64,000 bases of DNA from Permianibacter fluminis (GCF_013179735.1 NZ_JABMEG010000002.1:558001-622000), one strand, 5' to 3'; numbered from the stretch's first letter, positions 1-9,040 are shown. The notes: generated by a model not told the origin, from the letters alone. Made by a program: numbers and translations.

Positions 1-1203
1 GCCTATCATGCCGAGGTGGCCTTCCTGGCTGCGCGTGTCATCGACGTCAAAGCCGATACCATCGTCCTGCACCGCAATGCGCAGCTGTTGTTGACTGCAA
101 TCGGCTTCGATGCGGATGTGCTTGGCTTTGGCGTGGCGCAGAGCATTGTGCAGCGCCTCGCGCACCAGCAAGAACAGGCTGTGTTCGGTGCCCGGATCAA
201 ACCGACAGCCATTGCTGTGTTCCTGCCAGACCATGCCGAGCGTGGTGTTGCCGGCACGCTCGCGCATCCGGTCCAGCTCGTAATTGAGCGCTGCCTGCAG
301 GCCCATTTCAATCAGCAGCGGTGGCCGCAACTCTCCGAGCAGGGTGCGGGTTTCCGCCAGTGTCCGTTCCAGCATCTGGGCCAGGTTGCGCAGCCGCTCG
401 GCTGACACCGGCTGGCCCGCATCTGCCCGCATCGCTTCGCCATCCAGACCAATTTTGGCGGCCGCCATCACTTGCGCAATATCGTCGTGCAGCAACTGGG
501 AAATGCGCTTGCGTTCATCCACTTGTGCGGTCAGCAGCTCGCGGGTCAGCTTGAGCCGGTGGGCTTCGAGTGATTCGTGTTTCAGCTGTTGCCGCCAGAC
601 ATAGAACGCCGCCGGGATCAGCAGCAACAGCAACACGACAAAACTGGTGATGCTGATCAGCAGCAACCATTTGTAGCGGGTCTGCTGCAGCACTTCACTG
701 TCAATCTGATCATGAAGGCGGTTGAGCTGTGGCGACGTCAGATCGCGAATGCTGTCCATCAGGTGTTTGCCGCGACGGGTCATCACCAAGGCTTGGGCGG
801 CTGCAAAGCCTTCGGTGCGCCGCAGCCGAATGGTGGCTTTGGTTTGCTCGAGTTTGGCTTCGGCCAGCAATTGCAGGCGATCAATTTCAGCGGTCTGGCC
901 GGGTAGGGCGCGCGCCAGCTCCGGCAGCACTTTCAGCAGCGCCTCGCTGCCGCTATTGAACGGGTCGAGATAATCCTCGTAACCGGTGATGACAAAACCG
1001 CGCTGACCAGTTTCGATATCCTGCAAGGCCGACAGCAAGCGGTTGAATATGCGAATGGCTTCGGTGTGCTGATTGAGTTGCTCGGTCGTGTTGGCGCTGC
1101 GGATGCCGACATAGACCGCCAGCATGGCGACCAGCACCAACAGTACCAGACCTGCCTGCAGCAGGCGTCGCAGTGGCTTCAGTCGATGCAAGTCGGCAAC
1201 CAT
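1..1203 (-). CDS. Sensor histidine kinase, CHASE3 + HisKA_3 + HATPase (partial, C-terminus outside window)
   Basis: The reading frame is open from an ATG at 1203 to the window edge, giving 401 residues of a membrane-bound sensor kinase of the NarX/LiaS type, which normally phosphorylates a LuxR-type response regulator. A short cytoplasmic N-terminus is followed by membrane segment 1 (about 16-34), a periplasmic CHASE3-like region containing QRGF and TGYEDYL (about 66-80), membrane segment 2 (about 179-201), then the HisKA_3 region with the phospho-accepting His239 in LLHDDIAQ. The ATPase domain begins with an N-box-like LVREALHNALRHA and reaches an IGFDVDD G1-like motif before the edge. An AAAAGGAAG ribosome binding site precedes the chosen ATG; an in-frame ATG at 1230 is the alternative. 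The response regulator partner is probably beyond the window. The frame is not closed by a stop inside the window. Confidence 0.88.
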   Translation of the reverse strand, partial: MVADLHRLKPLRRLLQAGLVLLVLVAMLAVYVGIRSANTTEQLNQHTEAIRIFNRLLSALQDIETGQRGFVITGYEDYLDPFNSGSEALLKVLPELARALPGQTAEIDRLQLLAEAKLEQTKATIRLRRTEGFAAAQALVMTRRGKHLMDSIRDLTSPQLNRLHDQIDSEVLQQTRYKWLLLISITSFVVLLLLLIPAAFYVWRQQLKHESLEAHRLKLTRELLTAQVDERKRISQLLHDDIAQVMAAAKIGLDGEAMRADAGQPVSAERLRNLAQMLERTLAETRTLLGELRPPLLIEMGLQAALNYELDRMRERAGNTTLGMVWQEHSNGCRFDPGTEHSLFLLVREALHNALRHAKAKHIRIEADCSQQQLRIAVQDDGIGFDVDDTRSQEGHLGMIG

Positions 1204-1445
1204 GACGGGCTTCCTTTTCCGTATCGGCATCCATCAGGGCGGTCGGCGCGAAGGCGGGCAACTGCCGCGCTCTGATACCGCACACAAGCACTTCACATAA
1301 TGGCCGCAGACAGATCCCGCGTGAACAGGCGTTGCCCATAAGATAGCAGCGAATCGGCGCTGTTGACGACCGTCGGTCTGTGCTGGCGCAGCGGTGCCGC
1401 GCCATCATGAACAGCGCCAACGCGGTCACCAGCTGACCCGCCCAT

Positions 1446-2816
1446 TCAGTGCTGCAGAAAGGCCCGCATCAAATCGATGTAGTGGCCGTGATCACGGGCA
1501 CCGCAACTTTCGCGGGCGCTGTGCATGGCCCACATCGGCACGCCGACATCCAGCGTGCGGATGCCGAGCCGGGCAGCACTGATCGGGCCGATGGTGGTGC
1601 CGCACGAGAGATCGGCGCGGTGCACGTATTTTTGCACCGGCACCTGGGCCCGTTCAGCCAGCTGCATGAACAGCGCTTCACCCAGGGCATTGGTGGCGTA
1701 GCGCTGACTGCTGTTCATTTTCAGCGCGACCCCGGCATTCACTTTCAGATGGTGCAGACCGTCATAGCAATCCTGATGGCTGGGGTGCCAGGCATGCGCC
1801 ATGTCAGCCGACATCAGCCAGCTGTTGGCGAGCATTTTGGCGCTGGCATCGGCAGCGCTGGAGGCGCTCTGCGCGATGCGCAGCAACACCTGCTGCAAAA
1901 AATCGCCATCGGCGCCGTGGTAGCTGCTGCTGCCGACTTCTTCGTGATCAAACAGCGCAATGACTTGTGTGCTGGCGCCAGCAGACGCCGCCGCTCCTGC
2001 GCCTCCTGCGCTCGAACTTTCCTTCGCTACACGCAGCAGCGCATCGAGTGCGGCATGACAGGAGCCGAGATTGTCGAGCTGGCGGCTGGCCAGAAACTCT
2101 TCTTCGCGGCCAAAAAAGCTGCCGGGCTGGGCGTCATAGGCCAGCAATTCAAAGCCGAGCAGATCGGCGCGCTGGCAGCCGGCCGCGCTTGCCAGCCAGT
2201 CACTGAATTGCTCGCGTGCCGGCAGCGCCTCGTTGAAGCTCGCCAGCAGCAGATTCAAGTCGCGGTGTTTGTGCAGCTTCAAACCGTCTTCGTTGACATT
2301 CTTGTTCAGGTGTATCGGCAGATTCGGCAACCGCACCAAGGCGCGCTCGCTGTTGACCAGCGCTGAGCGAACGCCATCACGGCCGCTGCCGTCGCGCACC
2401 AGCACCCGACCGGCGAGCGCCAGATCGCGATCAGAAAAAGTTGCCAGAATCGGGCTGCCATACACTTCGCAATTCAGCCGCAAATAGCCGCCGTTATCCT
2501 GCGCGCCTTGTGCCTTCACCCGCAGCCCCGGCGAGTCGGTATGGGCGCCAATGATGCGGACGCCAGCCTGAATGCTGTCGCTGCCAAGCACAAAGGCAAT
2601 CAGCGAGGAGTCGTCACGGATGAGCAGGTACTTGCCGCCGACCGCCAGGCTCCAGCTGTCACGCTCCTGCAGCTCGACAAAACCGGCGGCGAGTAAACGG
2701 GCCCGTGCTTCGGCCACGGCATGCCAGGGCGTTGGGCTGTGCTGAATGAAGCCGCGCAAGTCGTCGGCGGCAGCGCGGGCGGGGGTGTGGCTGACAGCGG
2801 GATTGGTTGCGGACAT
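1446..2816 (-). CDS. apeB: M18 family aminopeptidase (aspartyl aminopeptidase-like)
   Basis: This 456-residue protein is a cytosolic dinuclear zinc aminopeptidase of family M18, which removes N-terminal, mostly acidic, residues from peptides. The M18 signatures are all visible: HTDSPGLRVK with metal ligand His92, FDHEEVGSSS with Asp290 and the Glu pair 292-293, and near the end VGVPMWAMHSARE, which carries the last ligand histidine. The length matches bacterial M18 enzymes. A Ser/Ala/Gly-rich stretch at about 267-283 looks like a small lineage-specific loop insertion just before the HEE motif. No signal peptide is present. The ATG at 2816 lacks a strong ribosome binding site, but homology starts soon after it. 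It lies about 240 bases upstream of the histidine kinase on the same strand; a functional link is not evident. Confidence 0.93.
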   Translation of the reverse strand: MSATNPAVSHTPARAAADDLRGFIQHSPTPWHAVAEARARLLAAGFVELQERDSWSLAVGGKYLLIRDDSSLIAFVLGSDSIQAGVRIIGAHTDSPGLRVKAQGAQDNGGYLRLNCEVYGSPILATFSDRDLALAGRVLVRDGSGRDGVRSALVNSERALVRLPNLPIHLNKNVNEDGLKLHKHRDLNLLLASFNEALPAREQFSDWLASAAGCQRADLLGFELLAYDAQPGSFFGREEEFLASRQLDNLGSCHAALDALLRVAKESSSAGGAGAAASAGASTQVIALFDHEEVGSSSYHGADGDFLQQVLLRIAQSASSAADASAKMLANSWLMSADMAHAWHPSHQDCYDGLHHLKVNAGVALKMNSSQRYATNALGEALFMQLAERAQVPVQKYVHRADLSCGTTIGPISAARLGIRTLDVGVPMWAMHSARESCGARDHGHYIDLMRAFLQH

Positions 2817-2945
2817 GGCAAGGGAGCAGGGACAATGGCGGGAACAATGAGCGGAATGCTAGCGCTCTGCTGTCACCGCCAGCAAGTGAAGTGATTGGCT
2901 CTTTGTGCAATGCCGAGCAGGTGTCACGTATTTCTCGGCCAGGGA

Positions 2946-3116
2946 GGCAACTATCCCCTCCCGGCCTCATCCTTCACCGGGGGAGGAGTAAAGCGAGCCT
3001 GCTCGGGCTTCACATCTTGAGCTTTCTTCATTGCCTGTACCTTGATTCTGGTGCTTTGAATCGTGATGCGGTGTTCCTCCCCCTGTGAAAGGGGAGGCTA
3101 GGTGGGGGTAGTTGCC
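2946..3116. repeat. Inverted pair of REP-like palindromic repeats (REPIN/MITE-like)
   Basis: Two related palindromes face each other here. The right copy reads CCTCCCCCTGTGAAAGGGG, then GGTGGGGGTAGTTGCC ending at 3116. The left copy is its near reverse complement, starting GGCAACTATCCCC at 2946 and holding CACCGGGGGAGG. The outer ends form a matching inverted terminus (GGCAACTA / TAGTTGCC). The same family appears twice inside hrpA. The pair fills most of the 318-base gap between the divergent aminopeptidase and hrpA genes; no gene is seen in that gap. Confidence 0.7.
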
Positions 3117-3134
3117 GCCTAACAATCGATTGAT

Positions 3135-6100
3135 TTGGCGGCTGAAAAAAAAGCACGCTTTCGTGATATTGAAGAGACTCCGTTGACAGAACTAAACCAA
3201 TGGCGCGCCGCGCTGCCCACCCTGATGCGCCGCGATCACGATCGGCTGGCGCGCCAGCTCGACAAGCTCGCGCTGCGCATCGAGCGCAAGCAGCCGCACG
3301 ATCGCGATCTCGCTGCGTTCACGCAGGCGCTCAGCAGTGCGCAGGAGCGCGTCCAGCAGCGCGCCGCGCGTGTGCCCGAGCTGCGCTATGACGAGATCCT
3401 GCCCATCGTGCAGGCCCGCGCCGAACTGCGCGAGGCCATCGCCGCGCATCAGGTCGTGGTCATCGCCGGCGAGACCGGTTCCGGCAAAACCACCCAGATC
3501 CCGAAAATCTGTCTGGAACTGGGCCGTGGCACTCGCGGCCTTATCGGCCACACCCAGCCGCGCCGGCTGGCGGCAACCTCGGTGGCCCGCCGCATCGCGC
3601 AGGAGCTGCAAGTGCCGCTCGGCCAGCAGGTCGGTTACGCCATCCGCTTTGATCAGCAATGCAGTGACGACTCGCTTATCGCCGTGATGACCGATGGCGT
3701 GCTGTTGCAAGAGCTGAAAAATGATCCGCTGCTGACCCGCTACGACACCCTGATCATCGACGAGGCGCACGAGCGCAGCCTGAACATCGATTTGCTGCTC
3801 GGCTATCTGAAAACCATCCTGCCGCAGCGGCCGGATCTGAAACTCATCATCACCTCGGCGACCATCGATCCGGAATCGTTTGCCCGCTTCTTCGCCATCG
3901 ACGGTCACGACGCGCCGGTGCATATCGTCAGTGGCCGCACCTATCCGGTCGAAACCCGCTACCGGCCGCTGGTCGGTGAAGTCGAAGACGAACGCACGTT
4001 GCCCGAAGGCGTGTTGCACGCACTCGATGAGCTCTGGCAGGAAGGGCCGGGCGATGTGTTGGTCTTTTTGAGCGGCGAAGGCGAGATCCGCGAAGTCACA
4101 CAGTTTCTGCGCAAACAGCAATTCGCTGGGCCAATGAAGAACGTCGAGTTGCTGCCGCTGTATGCCAGACTCTCAATGGCCGATCAAAACCGCGTGTTCG
4201 CCAGCGGCAACAAACCGCGGGTCATTCTCGCCACCAACGTCGCCGAAACCTCGCTGACCGTGCCCGGCATTCGTTACGTGATCGATTCCGGTCTCGCCCG
4301 CATCAGCCGCTACAGCCAGTCGAGCCGTGTGCAACGGCTGCCGATTGAAGCCATCTCGCAGGCCAGCGCCAACCAGCGCAGCGGTCGTTGCGGCCGGGTG
4401 ATGAGTGGCGTTTGCATACGGTTGTACGCCGAAGACGATTTTGTCGGTCGCGATGAGTTCACCTCGCCGGAAATCCTGCGCACCAATTTGTCAGCGCTGA
4501 TTCTGCACATGCTGAGCCTCGGCCTGCGCGACATCGAGAACTTTCCGTTTGTCGAAGCACCGGACCGCAAGCGCATCAACGACGGTCTGCGCCTGTTGAT
4601 TGAGCTCGGCGCCGTCACCACCGAGCGCGAACTGACAGTAGCTGGTCGGCAAATGGCGGCACTGCCGCTGCCGCCACAACTGTCACGCATCCTGATCGCC
4701 GCGGCAAAAGAGCGCTGTCTCAAGGAAGCGCTGATCATCACCAGCTTCCTGTGCATCCGCGATCCGCGCGAGCGGCCGCAGGAGAAACAAGATCAAGCTG
4801 TCGGCCTGCACCGACGCTTCAATGATCCGGAGAGCGATTTCCTCGCCATCCTGAATCTCTGGCACTACGTCCACAAACGCAAGGAAGAACTGTCCAGCTC
4901 GGCTTGGCGCAAGGCCTTGAAAGCGGAATTCCTCAACGTACTCGCCATCATCGAATGGGGCCGCATGGTCGCCCATTTGAAACTGCTGGCGCAGGAGTTG
5001 TTTGGTGTCGCGGCGCTGCATGCGGAGGCACCGCGAAAGGTCGCAGAAGAAACCGGCGATGCGAAGCGAGCCGATTCAGCTCCCCTCCTTGTCAAGGAGG
5101 GGACGGGGGTGGTTAAGCGCCCTCAAGAAAAGGCCAATACCAAGCAAACCCATACCACCCCCAACCCCTCCGTTGAAAGGAGCGGAGCAAATACATCCAG
5201 CGCGAAAGCCGTATCGTCGTCTACCGCTACTACCGCCATCCAACTCGACGAAACCGGCAAACCGATCTGGCCGCCGGTCGCCTACGATCCGCTCCACCGC
5301 GCGCTCCTGCACGGCTTGCTCCACCAAATCGGTAACCTGACCCGCGATGGCGATTACCAGGGCCCGCGCAATATCCGTTTTGTTCCGCATGGTGGTTCCG
5401 GCTTGGGCCGCAAAGGCAAACCTTGGGTAATGGCCGCCGATTTTCTCGACAGCACGCGCTTGTATGGTTTGTATCTGGCGCGCATCGAGCCGGTCTGGCT
5501 GGAACAGATCGCCGCGCACCTGACCAAGGTGACGCACAGCGAGCCACATTGGCGTGAGCAGCGCGGCGATGCCGCCATCCATGAATCGGTCAGCTTGTTT
5601 GGTTTGGTGCTGGTGCCGCGTCGCGCGGTTGCCCTAGCGAAAATTGATCCGGCCAAAGCGCGCGAGCTGTTTATCCGGCATGTGCTTATCCGCAATGAAA
5701 GCGAGCTCAAAGCTGGCTTCCAGCAGCACAACCAGCGACTGTTCAAACAACAGCAGGAGCAGGAAGAAAAAGCTCGTCGCCGTGATCTGCTACTGGCCGA
5801 AGACGATCTGCTGCCGCTGTTTGAGGCCCGCTTGCCAAGCAAAGTGCTCGACAAGCACAGCCTGATTCAAGCGCTGAAGCAAGACGGCAAACTCGATACC
5901 GCGCTGCGGCTCACCGCCGAAGACGTCGCCAAGGCCGGTGCCATTGGCGCAAACGACTATCCGCCCGAGCTCATCGTTGATGAGTTGCTGTTGCCACTCA
6001 AATACAGCTTTGCGCCCGGCGAAGAATACGACGGCGTCACCGCCCGTGTGCCGGTCACCCAACTGGCGGCATTGAGCCCCTTGGCGTTCGAGCGGCTGGT

Positions 6101-7547
6101 GCCCGGCCTGCTCGAAGCAAAAGTCGAAGCGCTGCTGCGCGGCCTGCCCAAAGACATCCGCAAGCAATTGCAGCCGCTGGCCGAGTCCGCGCACGAGCTC
6201 ACCGTCGCCGTGCGTGATGACAGCAAACTGAAAGCAATACCCTTGTTCGATGCCTTGTCCGATGCGCTCTACGCCGCCAAACGCATGCGGGTGCCGGCAG
6301 CGGAGTGGGGCGCGGTCGAGCTTGAAGCGTTTCTGCGCATGCGGTTTGAGGTGCTCGACAGCAAAGGCAAAGTGCTCGGCAGCGGCCGCGATTTGCTGGC
6401 CCTGCAAAAAGAATTTGTTCAAGCCGCCAGCCAGGGCCTGCGCAGCTCAGCCAAGGCACATGAGCAGGAAGGCCTGCGCGAGTTTCCGGCGAGCGCCATT
6501 GCCGAACAGCTCAGCTTGAGCAATGGCGTGCTCTATCTGGCGCTGACCGATGCCGGCGACACCGTCGCCGTGCGCGCCTACGCCCGCGCCGACGAAGCTC
6601 GCTGGCAACACCGGGCCGGCATCCGTCGTTTGCTGGCGCTGCAACTGGATGTGGATTTCAAAAACTACATCCGCCAAAACAAACCGGTACAGGCAATGCA
6701 ACTGGCCGCTGCTGCGTTTTCACAATCGCCATCGTCCGCCGATGCGAAGGGAAGTGCTCCGTCGACCCCCCTCCTTGGCAAGGGCGAAGCGGGAAGAACG
6801 GACAGTGCCAGTGCACTGTCCGCCCGCGTAGCGCCGGATGCTCTGTCATCCGGCTGGGCGGGGCGAGGGGGGGTTGGCGCAGGCCAGATAACTGTTAGAC
6901 CACAGCAATCCAGCAAGAATCCATCGTCTTCGGTAGGCGCCTCCGGAACCGCCTTCCTAAGCGACTGGCTCACCGCCGCCATCGACGCTAACTTGCCCGC
7001 CAACGCCGACACCATCCGCGATGCCAGCAGCTTTCGCGCGCTGCTGCTCGCCGCACCGGCACGCGTGCGCAGCACACTTGCCGAGTCGCTGCCGTTGCTG
7101 GCCGAGACCATGCAAACCGCCGCTGCCGCGCGAGCAAAAGCCAACAAAGAACTCAAAGGCAAATTCCCGGACAGTGTCAAGGATCTCGATGCCGCACTGG
7201 CAGAATTGTTCGCGCCGGGCTTTCTGCTGCGCGAAGGGCTGGATCGGCTCCGCCATCTGCGCCGCTATGCCGAGGCCGCCAAACAGCGCCTGGAACGCAT
7301 GCAGATCAATTATCCGCAAGAAGCCAAGCAACTCGCATTGGTGCAGGTCTGGCAAAGCAAGATCCGCGATGCCCTGAAACCGGCAACGCCATGGACCGAG
7401 CTTGCTGCGGCGCAGCTTGAGCTGGCCCGGCTTTGGCAGGAGTATCGGGTGGCTTGTTTTGCTCAGACGCTGGGGACGGATGGGCCGGTGTCGGAGAAGC
7501 GCTTGGAAAAGCAATTGGAATTGATCAAGCAGTTGCAGGCTCGATAG
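3135..7547 (+). CDS. hrpA: ATP-dependent RNA helicase HrpA (DEAH box) with two repeat-derived insertions
   Basis: HrpA is a DEAH/RHA helicase that acts on RNA and on stalled ribosomes in other proteobacteria. Seen here are Walker A GETGSGKTT (112-120), DEAH (209-212), SAT (241-243), the helicase C motif region with NQRSGRCGR, and the long C-terminal DUF3418 region typical of HrpA. The 1470 residues exceed the roughly 1300 of the E. coli protein. Two low-complexity segments explain much of the excess: about residues 644-697 (encoded 5065-5225) and 1201-1271 (encoded 6735-6945). Both are translated copies of the palindromic repeat also found upstream of the gene, and both keep the frame open. 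The first candidate start is TTG 3135; TTG 3183, preceded by GAAGAGA, is at least as likely and would remove 16 residues. Confidence 0.93.
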   Translation: MAAEKKARFRDIEETPLTELNQWRAALPTLMRRDHDRLARQLDKLALRIERKQPHDRDLAAFTQALSSAQERVQQRAARVPELRYDEILPIVQARAELREAIAAHQVVVIAGETGSGKTTQIPKICLELGRGTRGLIGHTQPRRLAATSVARRIAQELQVPLGQQVGYAIRFDQQCSDDSLIAVMTDGVLLQELKNDPLLTRYDTLIIDEAHERSLNIDLLLGYLKTILPQRPDLKLIITSATIDPESFARFFAIDGHDAPVHIVSGRTYPVETRYRPLVGEVEDERTLPEGVLHALDELWQEGPGDVLVFLSGEGEIREVTQFLRKQQFAGPMKNVELLPLYARLSMADQNRVFASGNKPRVILATNVAETSLTVPGIRYVIDSGLARISRYSQSSRVQRLPIEAISQASANQRSGRCGRVMSGVCIRLYAEDDFVGRDEFTSPEILRTNLSALILHMLSLGLRDIENFPFVEAPDRKRINDGLRLLIELGAVTTERELTVAGRQMAALPLPPQLSRILIAAAKERCLKEALIITSFLCIRDPRERPQEKQDQAVGLHRRFNDPESDFLAILNLWHYVHKRKEELSSSAWRKALKAEFLNVLAIIEWGRMVAHLKLLAQELFGVAALHAEAPRKVAEETGDAKRADSAPLLVKEGTGVVKRPQEKANTKQTHTTPNPSVERSGANTSSAKAVSSSTATTAIQLDETGKPIWPPVAYDPLHRALLHGLLHQIGNLTRDGDYQGPRNIRFVPHGGSGLGRKGKPWVMAADFLDSTRLYGLYLARIEPVWLEQIAAHLTKVTHSEPHWREQRGDAAIHESVSLFGLVLVPRRAVALAKIDPAKARELFIRHVLIRNESELKAGFQQHNQRLFKQQQEQEEKARRRDLLLAEDDLLPLFEARLPSKVLDKHSLIQALKQDGKLDTALRLTAEDVAKAGAIGANDYPPELIVDELLLPLKYSFAPGEEYDGVTARVPVTQLAALSPLAFERLVPGLLEAKVEALLRGLPKDIRKQLQPLAESAHELTVAVRDDSKLKAIPLFDALSDALYAAKRMRVPAAEWGAVELEAFLRMRFEVLDSKGKVLGSGRDLLALQKEFVQAASQGLRSSAKAHEQEGLREFPASAIAEQLSLSNGVLYLALTDAGDTVAVRAYARADEARWQHRAGIRRLLALQLDVDFKNYIRQNKPVQAMQLAAAAFSQSPSSADAKGSAPSTPLLGKGEAGRTDSASALSARVAPDALSSGWAGRGGVGAGQITVRPQQSSKNPSSSVGASGTAFLSDWLTAAIDANLPANADTIRDASSFRALLLAAPARVRSTLAESLPLLAETMQTAAAARAKANKELKGKFPDSVKDLDAALAELFAPGFLLREGLDRLRHLRRYAEAAKQRLERMQINYPQEAKQLALVQVWQSKIRDALKPATPWTELAAAQLELARLWQEYRVACFAQTLGTDGPVSEKRLEKQLELIKQLQAR
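5057..5190. repeat. Palindromic repeat pair inserted in frame in hrpA (insert 1)
   Basis: A plus-oriented copy (GATGCGAAGC, then CCCCTCCTTGTCAAGGAGGGG and GGGGGTGGTT) ends near 5114. A minus-oriented copy (ACCACCCCCAACCCCTCCG, TTGAAAGGAGCGG) follows at about 5152-5190. They belong to the family at 2946-3116, but here the tails face inwards. The translation is the linker APLLVKEGTGVV...TTPNPSVERSG, which has no counterpart in ordinary HrpA proteins as I know them. Confidence 0.75.
6738..6890. repeat. Palindromic repeat with nested hairpins inserted in frame in hrpA (insert 2)
   Basis: The same 5' flank (GATGCGAAGG) and palindrome arm (CCCCCCTCCTTGGCAAGG) appear at about 6741-6785. The matching G-rich arm and tail (GGGCGAGGGGGGGTTGG) only come at about 6860-6876. 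Between them sit two further perfect hairpins, GGACAGTGCCAGTGCACTGTCC-like and GCCGGATG..CATCCGGC-like. This looks like one palindromic element interrupted by another. The whole insert is translated in frame. Confidence 0.65.
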
Positions 7548-7634
7548 ATTTTGTAGATCGCCAATACGGCGAAACCGCACGGTTTCGTAAGTAAACTTCG
7601 TAACAATTGCCTAACCCATTCAGTCGAGCAAAAA

Positions 7635-8657
7635 ATGCAAGAGTCCATACCATCCGCATCTATTGATAAGTCCATCCCATTTGCCTGGTGGAAGCCGGTC
7701 GCAATTGGTGCTGTTTATGGCCTACTGATGCGGCTGCTTTTTATGATCAAGCTACCTTTCATTAATGCATCGTTCGATGTTATGGGGCCGGCGTTTTTGT
7801 TTGGCGTGCCGCTGATCGTTGGCGCTTTGACCGTGTTTTGGGCAAAGCCGGACCAGCAACGGTCGTGGCTTTATTGCTTCCTGGTGCCGTGGGCCTCGGT
7901 TTCTCTGTTTGTTTGTGGAACAGCGGTGGCCTTAATAGAAGGATCGATCTGTATCGCAATGGCCCTGCCACTTTTTGTCGTACTGGGCTCAGTTGGCGGT
8001 CTGCTGATGATGGCTGTGCTGCGGTTTTGGCAACCAGGTTCAGGCGCGATTTCATGCTTGGGTGTGTTGCCCATTCTTTGCGCAATCGGTGAGCAGTTTG
8101 TTGGACCGCCGGATGTCGTCGATACCACATCGGCCAGCGTATATATCGAAGCTCCTGCAGCCGTTGTATGGCAGCAATTGAATAATGCGGAAGCCATTCA
8201 GCCCAGTGAGGTTGAGTCTGGACTGGCATTCCGCATTGGGGTCCCACTGCCAGTCGAGGGTATTACCGTAACCGAAGCCGACGGCCTGGTCCGAAAGTCG
8301 AAGTGGCAGAAGGGCGTTGCTTTTGATGAGCCTATTCTGATCTCAGATGAGCATAAGACTCTAAAGTGGGCGTATCGTTTTGCCAAAGACTCGTTCCCAT
8401 CGAATGCGCTGGATGAGCACGTGGAAATTGGCGGGCGTTATTTCGATCTGCGGAACACTACGTTTGCGCTGTATCCCGAATCGTCTGGCGTTAGACTTGT
8501 AATCCTCACCGAATACCGGATTAGCACCCACTTTAATTGGTATTCCAACTTCTGGGCACAACTGCTGCTGGAGGACTTCTCCGAGGTCATTCTGCAGTAT
8601 TACAAGCGCCGTAGTGAGCGAACGAGTAACGACAACCCTGTGGTTGCGGGTATGTGA
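7635..8657 (+). CDS. Membrane protein with C-terminal SRPBCC (START/polyketide-cyclase-like) domain
   Basis: A 340-residue protein of unknown role. The first half is hydrophobic with about five predicted membrane segments (roughly residues 19-39, 50-70, 77-101, 105-129 and 136-154). The second half, from about residue 165, has the SRPBCC pattern: TSASVYIEAPAAVVWQQL at the start of the sheet, an EPILISDEHKTLKW middle strand region, and a final amphipathic helix with NFWAQLLLEDFSEVILQYY. SRPBCC domains form a hydrophobic cavity that binds lipid-like ligands, so a membrane-tethered ligand-binding or sensor role is possible; that is inference. Start ATG 7635 gives the natural N-terminus before membrane segment 1. 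Codon use is somewhat less GC-rich than in hrpA. The gene stands alone, 87 bases after hrpA. Confidence 0.75.
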   Translation: MQESIPSASIDKSIPFAWWKPVAIGAVYGLLMRLLFMIKLPFINASFDVMGPAFLFGVPLIVGALTVFWAKPDQQRSWLYCFLVPWASVSLFVCGTAVALIEGSICIAMALPLFVVLGSVGGLLMMAVLRFWQPGSGAISCLGVLPILCAIGEQFVGPPDVVDTTSASVYIEAPAAVVWQQLNNAEAIQPSEVESGLAFRIGVPLPVEGITVTEADGLVRKSKWQKGVAFDEPILISDEHKTLKWAYRFAKDSFPSNALDEHVEIGGRYFDLRNTTFALYPESSGVRLVILTEYRISTHFNWYSNFWAQLLLEDFSEVILQYYKRRSERTSNDNPVVAGM

Positions 8658-8659
8658 GA

Positions 8660-9040
8660 GCTCGTAGGTTAGGCTGAGGCACGAAGCCCAACAATTTCTT
8701 CGGCTCCCACCATTGCCGGTTCACGCACCGGCGGGCGCCTCACTTTTCTTGCTCGTGCAAGAAAAGTAAGCAAAAGAACACGCCCCAGCGCGCCAGTCCT
8801 GGTTTGGTTGCTTCGAAAACATCGCCCGTCGCTTCGGCATTATCGGCTACGGGCACGTGCTGATGCGGCATCCCTGCCTTATCAGCACTGCGCTGGCTGT
8901 CCTGCCAGCGCTCCCGGCCGTTAACGCCGAATCGCCGGCTGGCGCGAATGGGGTCCCCGGGTTCTAGCTAGGTTGGGCTGCTTCGGCTTTTCGTGCGATG
9001 TTTTTCTTTGTCATCCCCGCGAAGGCGGGGATCCAGTGGC
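8660..9040. repeat. Cluster of at least three intergenic palindromic repeat types
   Basis: This is most of a 562-base gap without a gene. It contains GTTAGGCTGAGGCACGAAGC followed by CCAAC (8669-8692, partial second copy GGTTGGGCTGCTTCGG near 8972). It also contains a perfect 11-bp stem hairpin ACTTTTCTTGC-TCGT-GCAAGAAAAGT (8742-8767) followed by AAGCAAAAGAA, and the hairpin ATCCCCGCGAAGGCGGGGAT (9013-9032). All three resemble dispersed repeats common between genes in proteobacterial genomes. The stretch 8780-8960 between them is GC-rich and has no convincing coding frame. Confidence 0.65.

Noticed and set aside
953-1429. A 158-codon minus-strand frame upstream of and over the histidine kinase
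   Set aside because: It overlaps the kinase N-terminus in another frame and shows no signal, domain or ribosome binding site.
5002-5582. Possible frameshift or gene fusion in hrpA at the first insert
   Set aside because: The main frame reads through without a stop and normal HrpA sequence resumes in the same frame after the insert.
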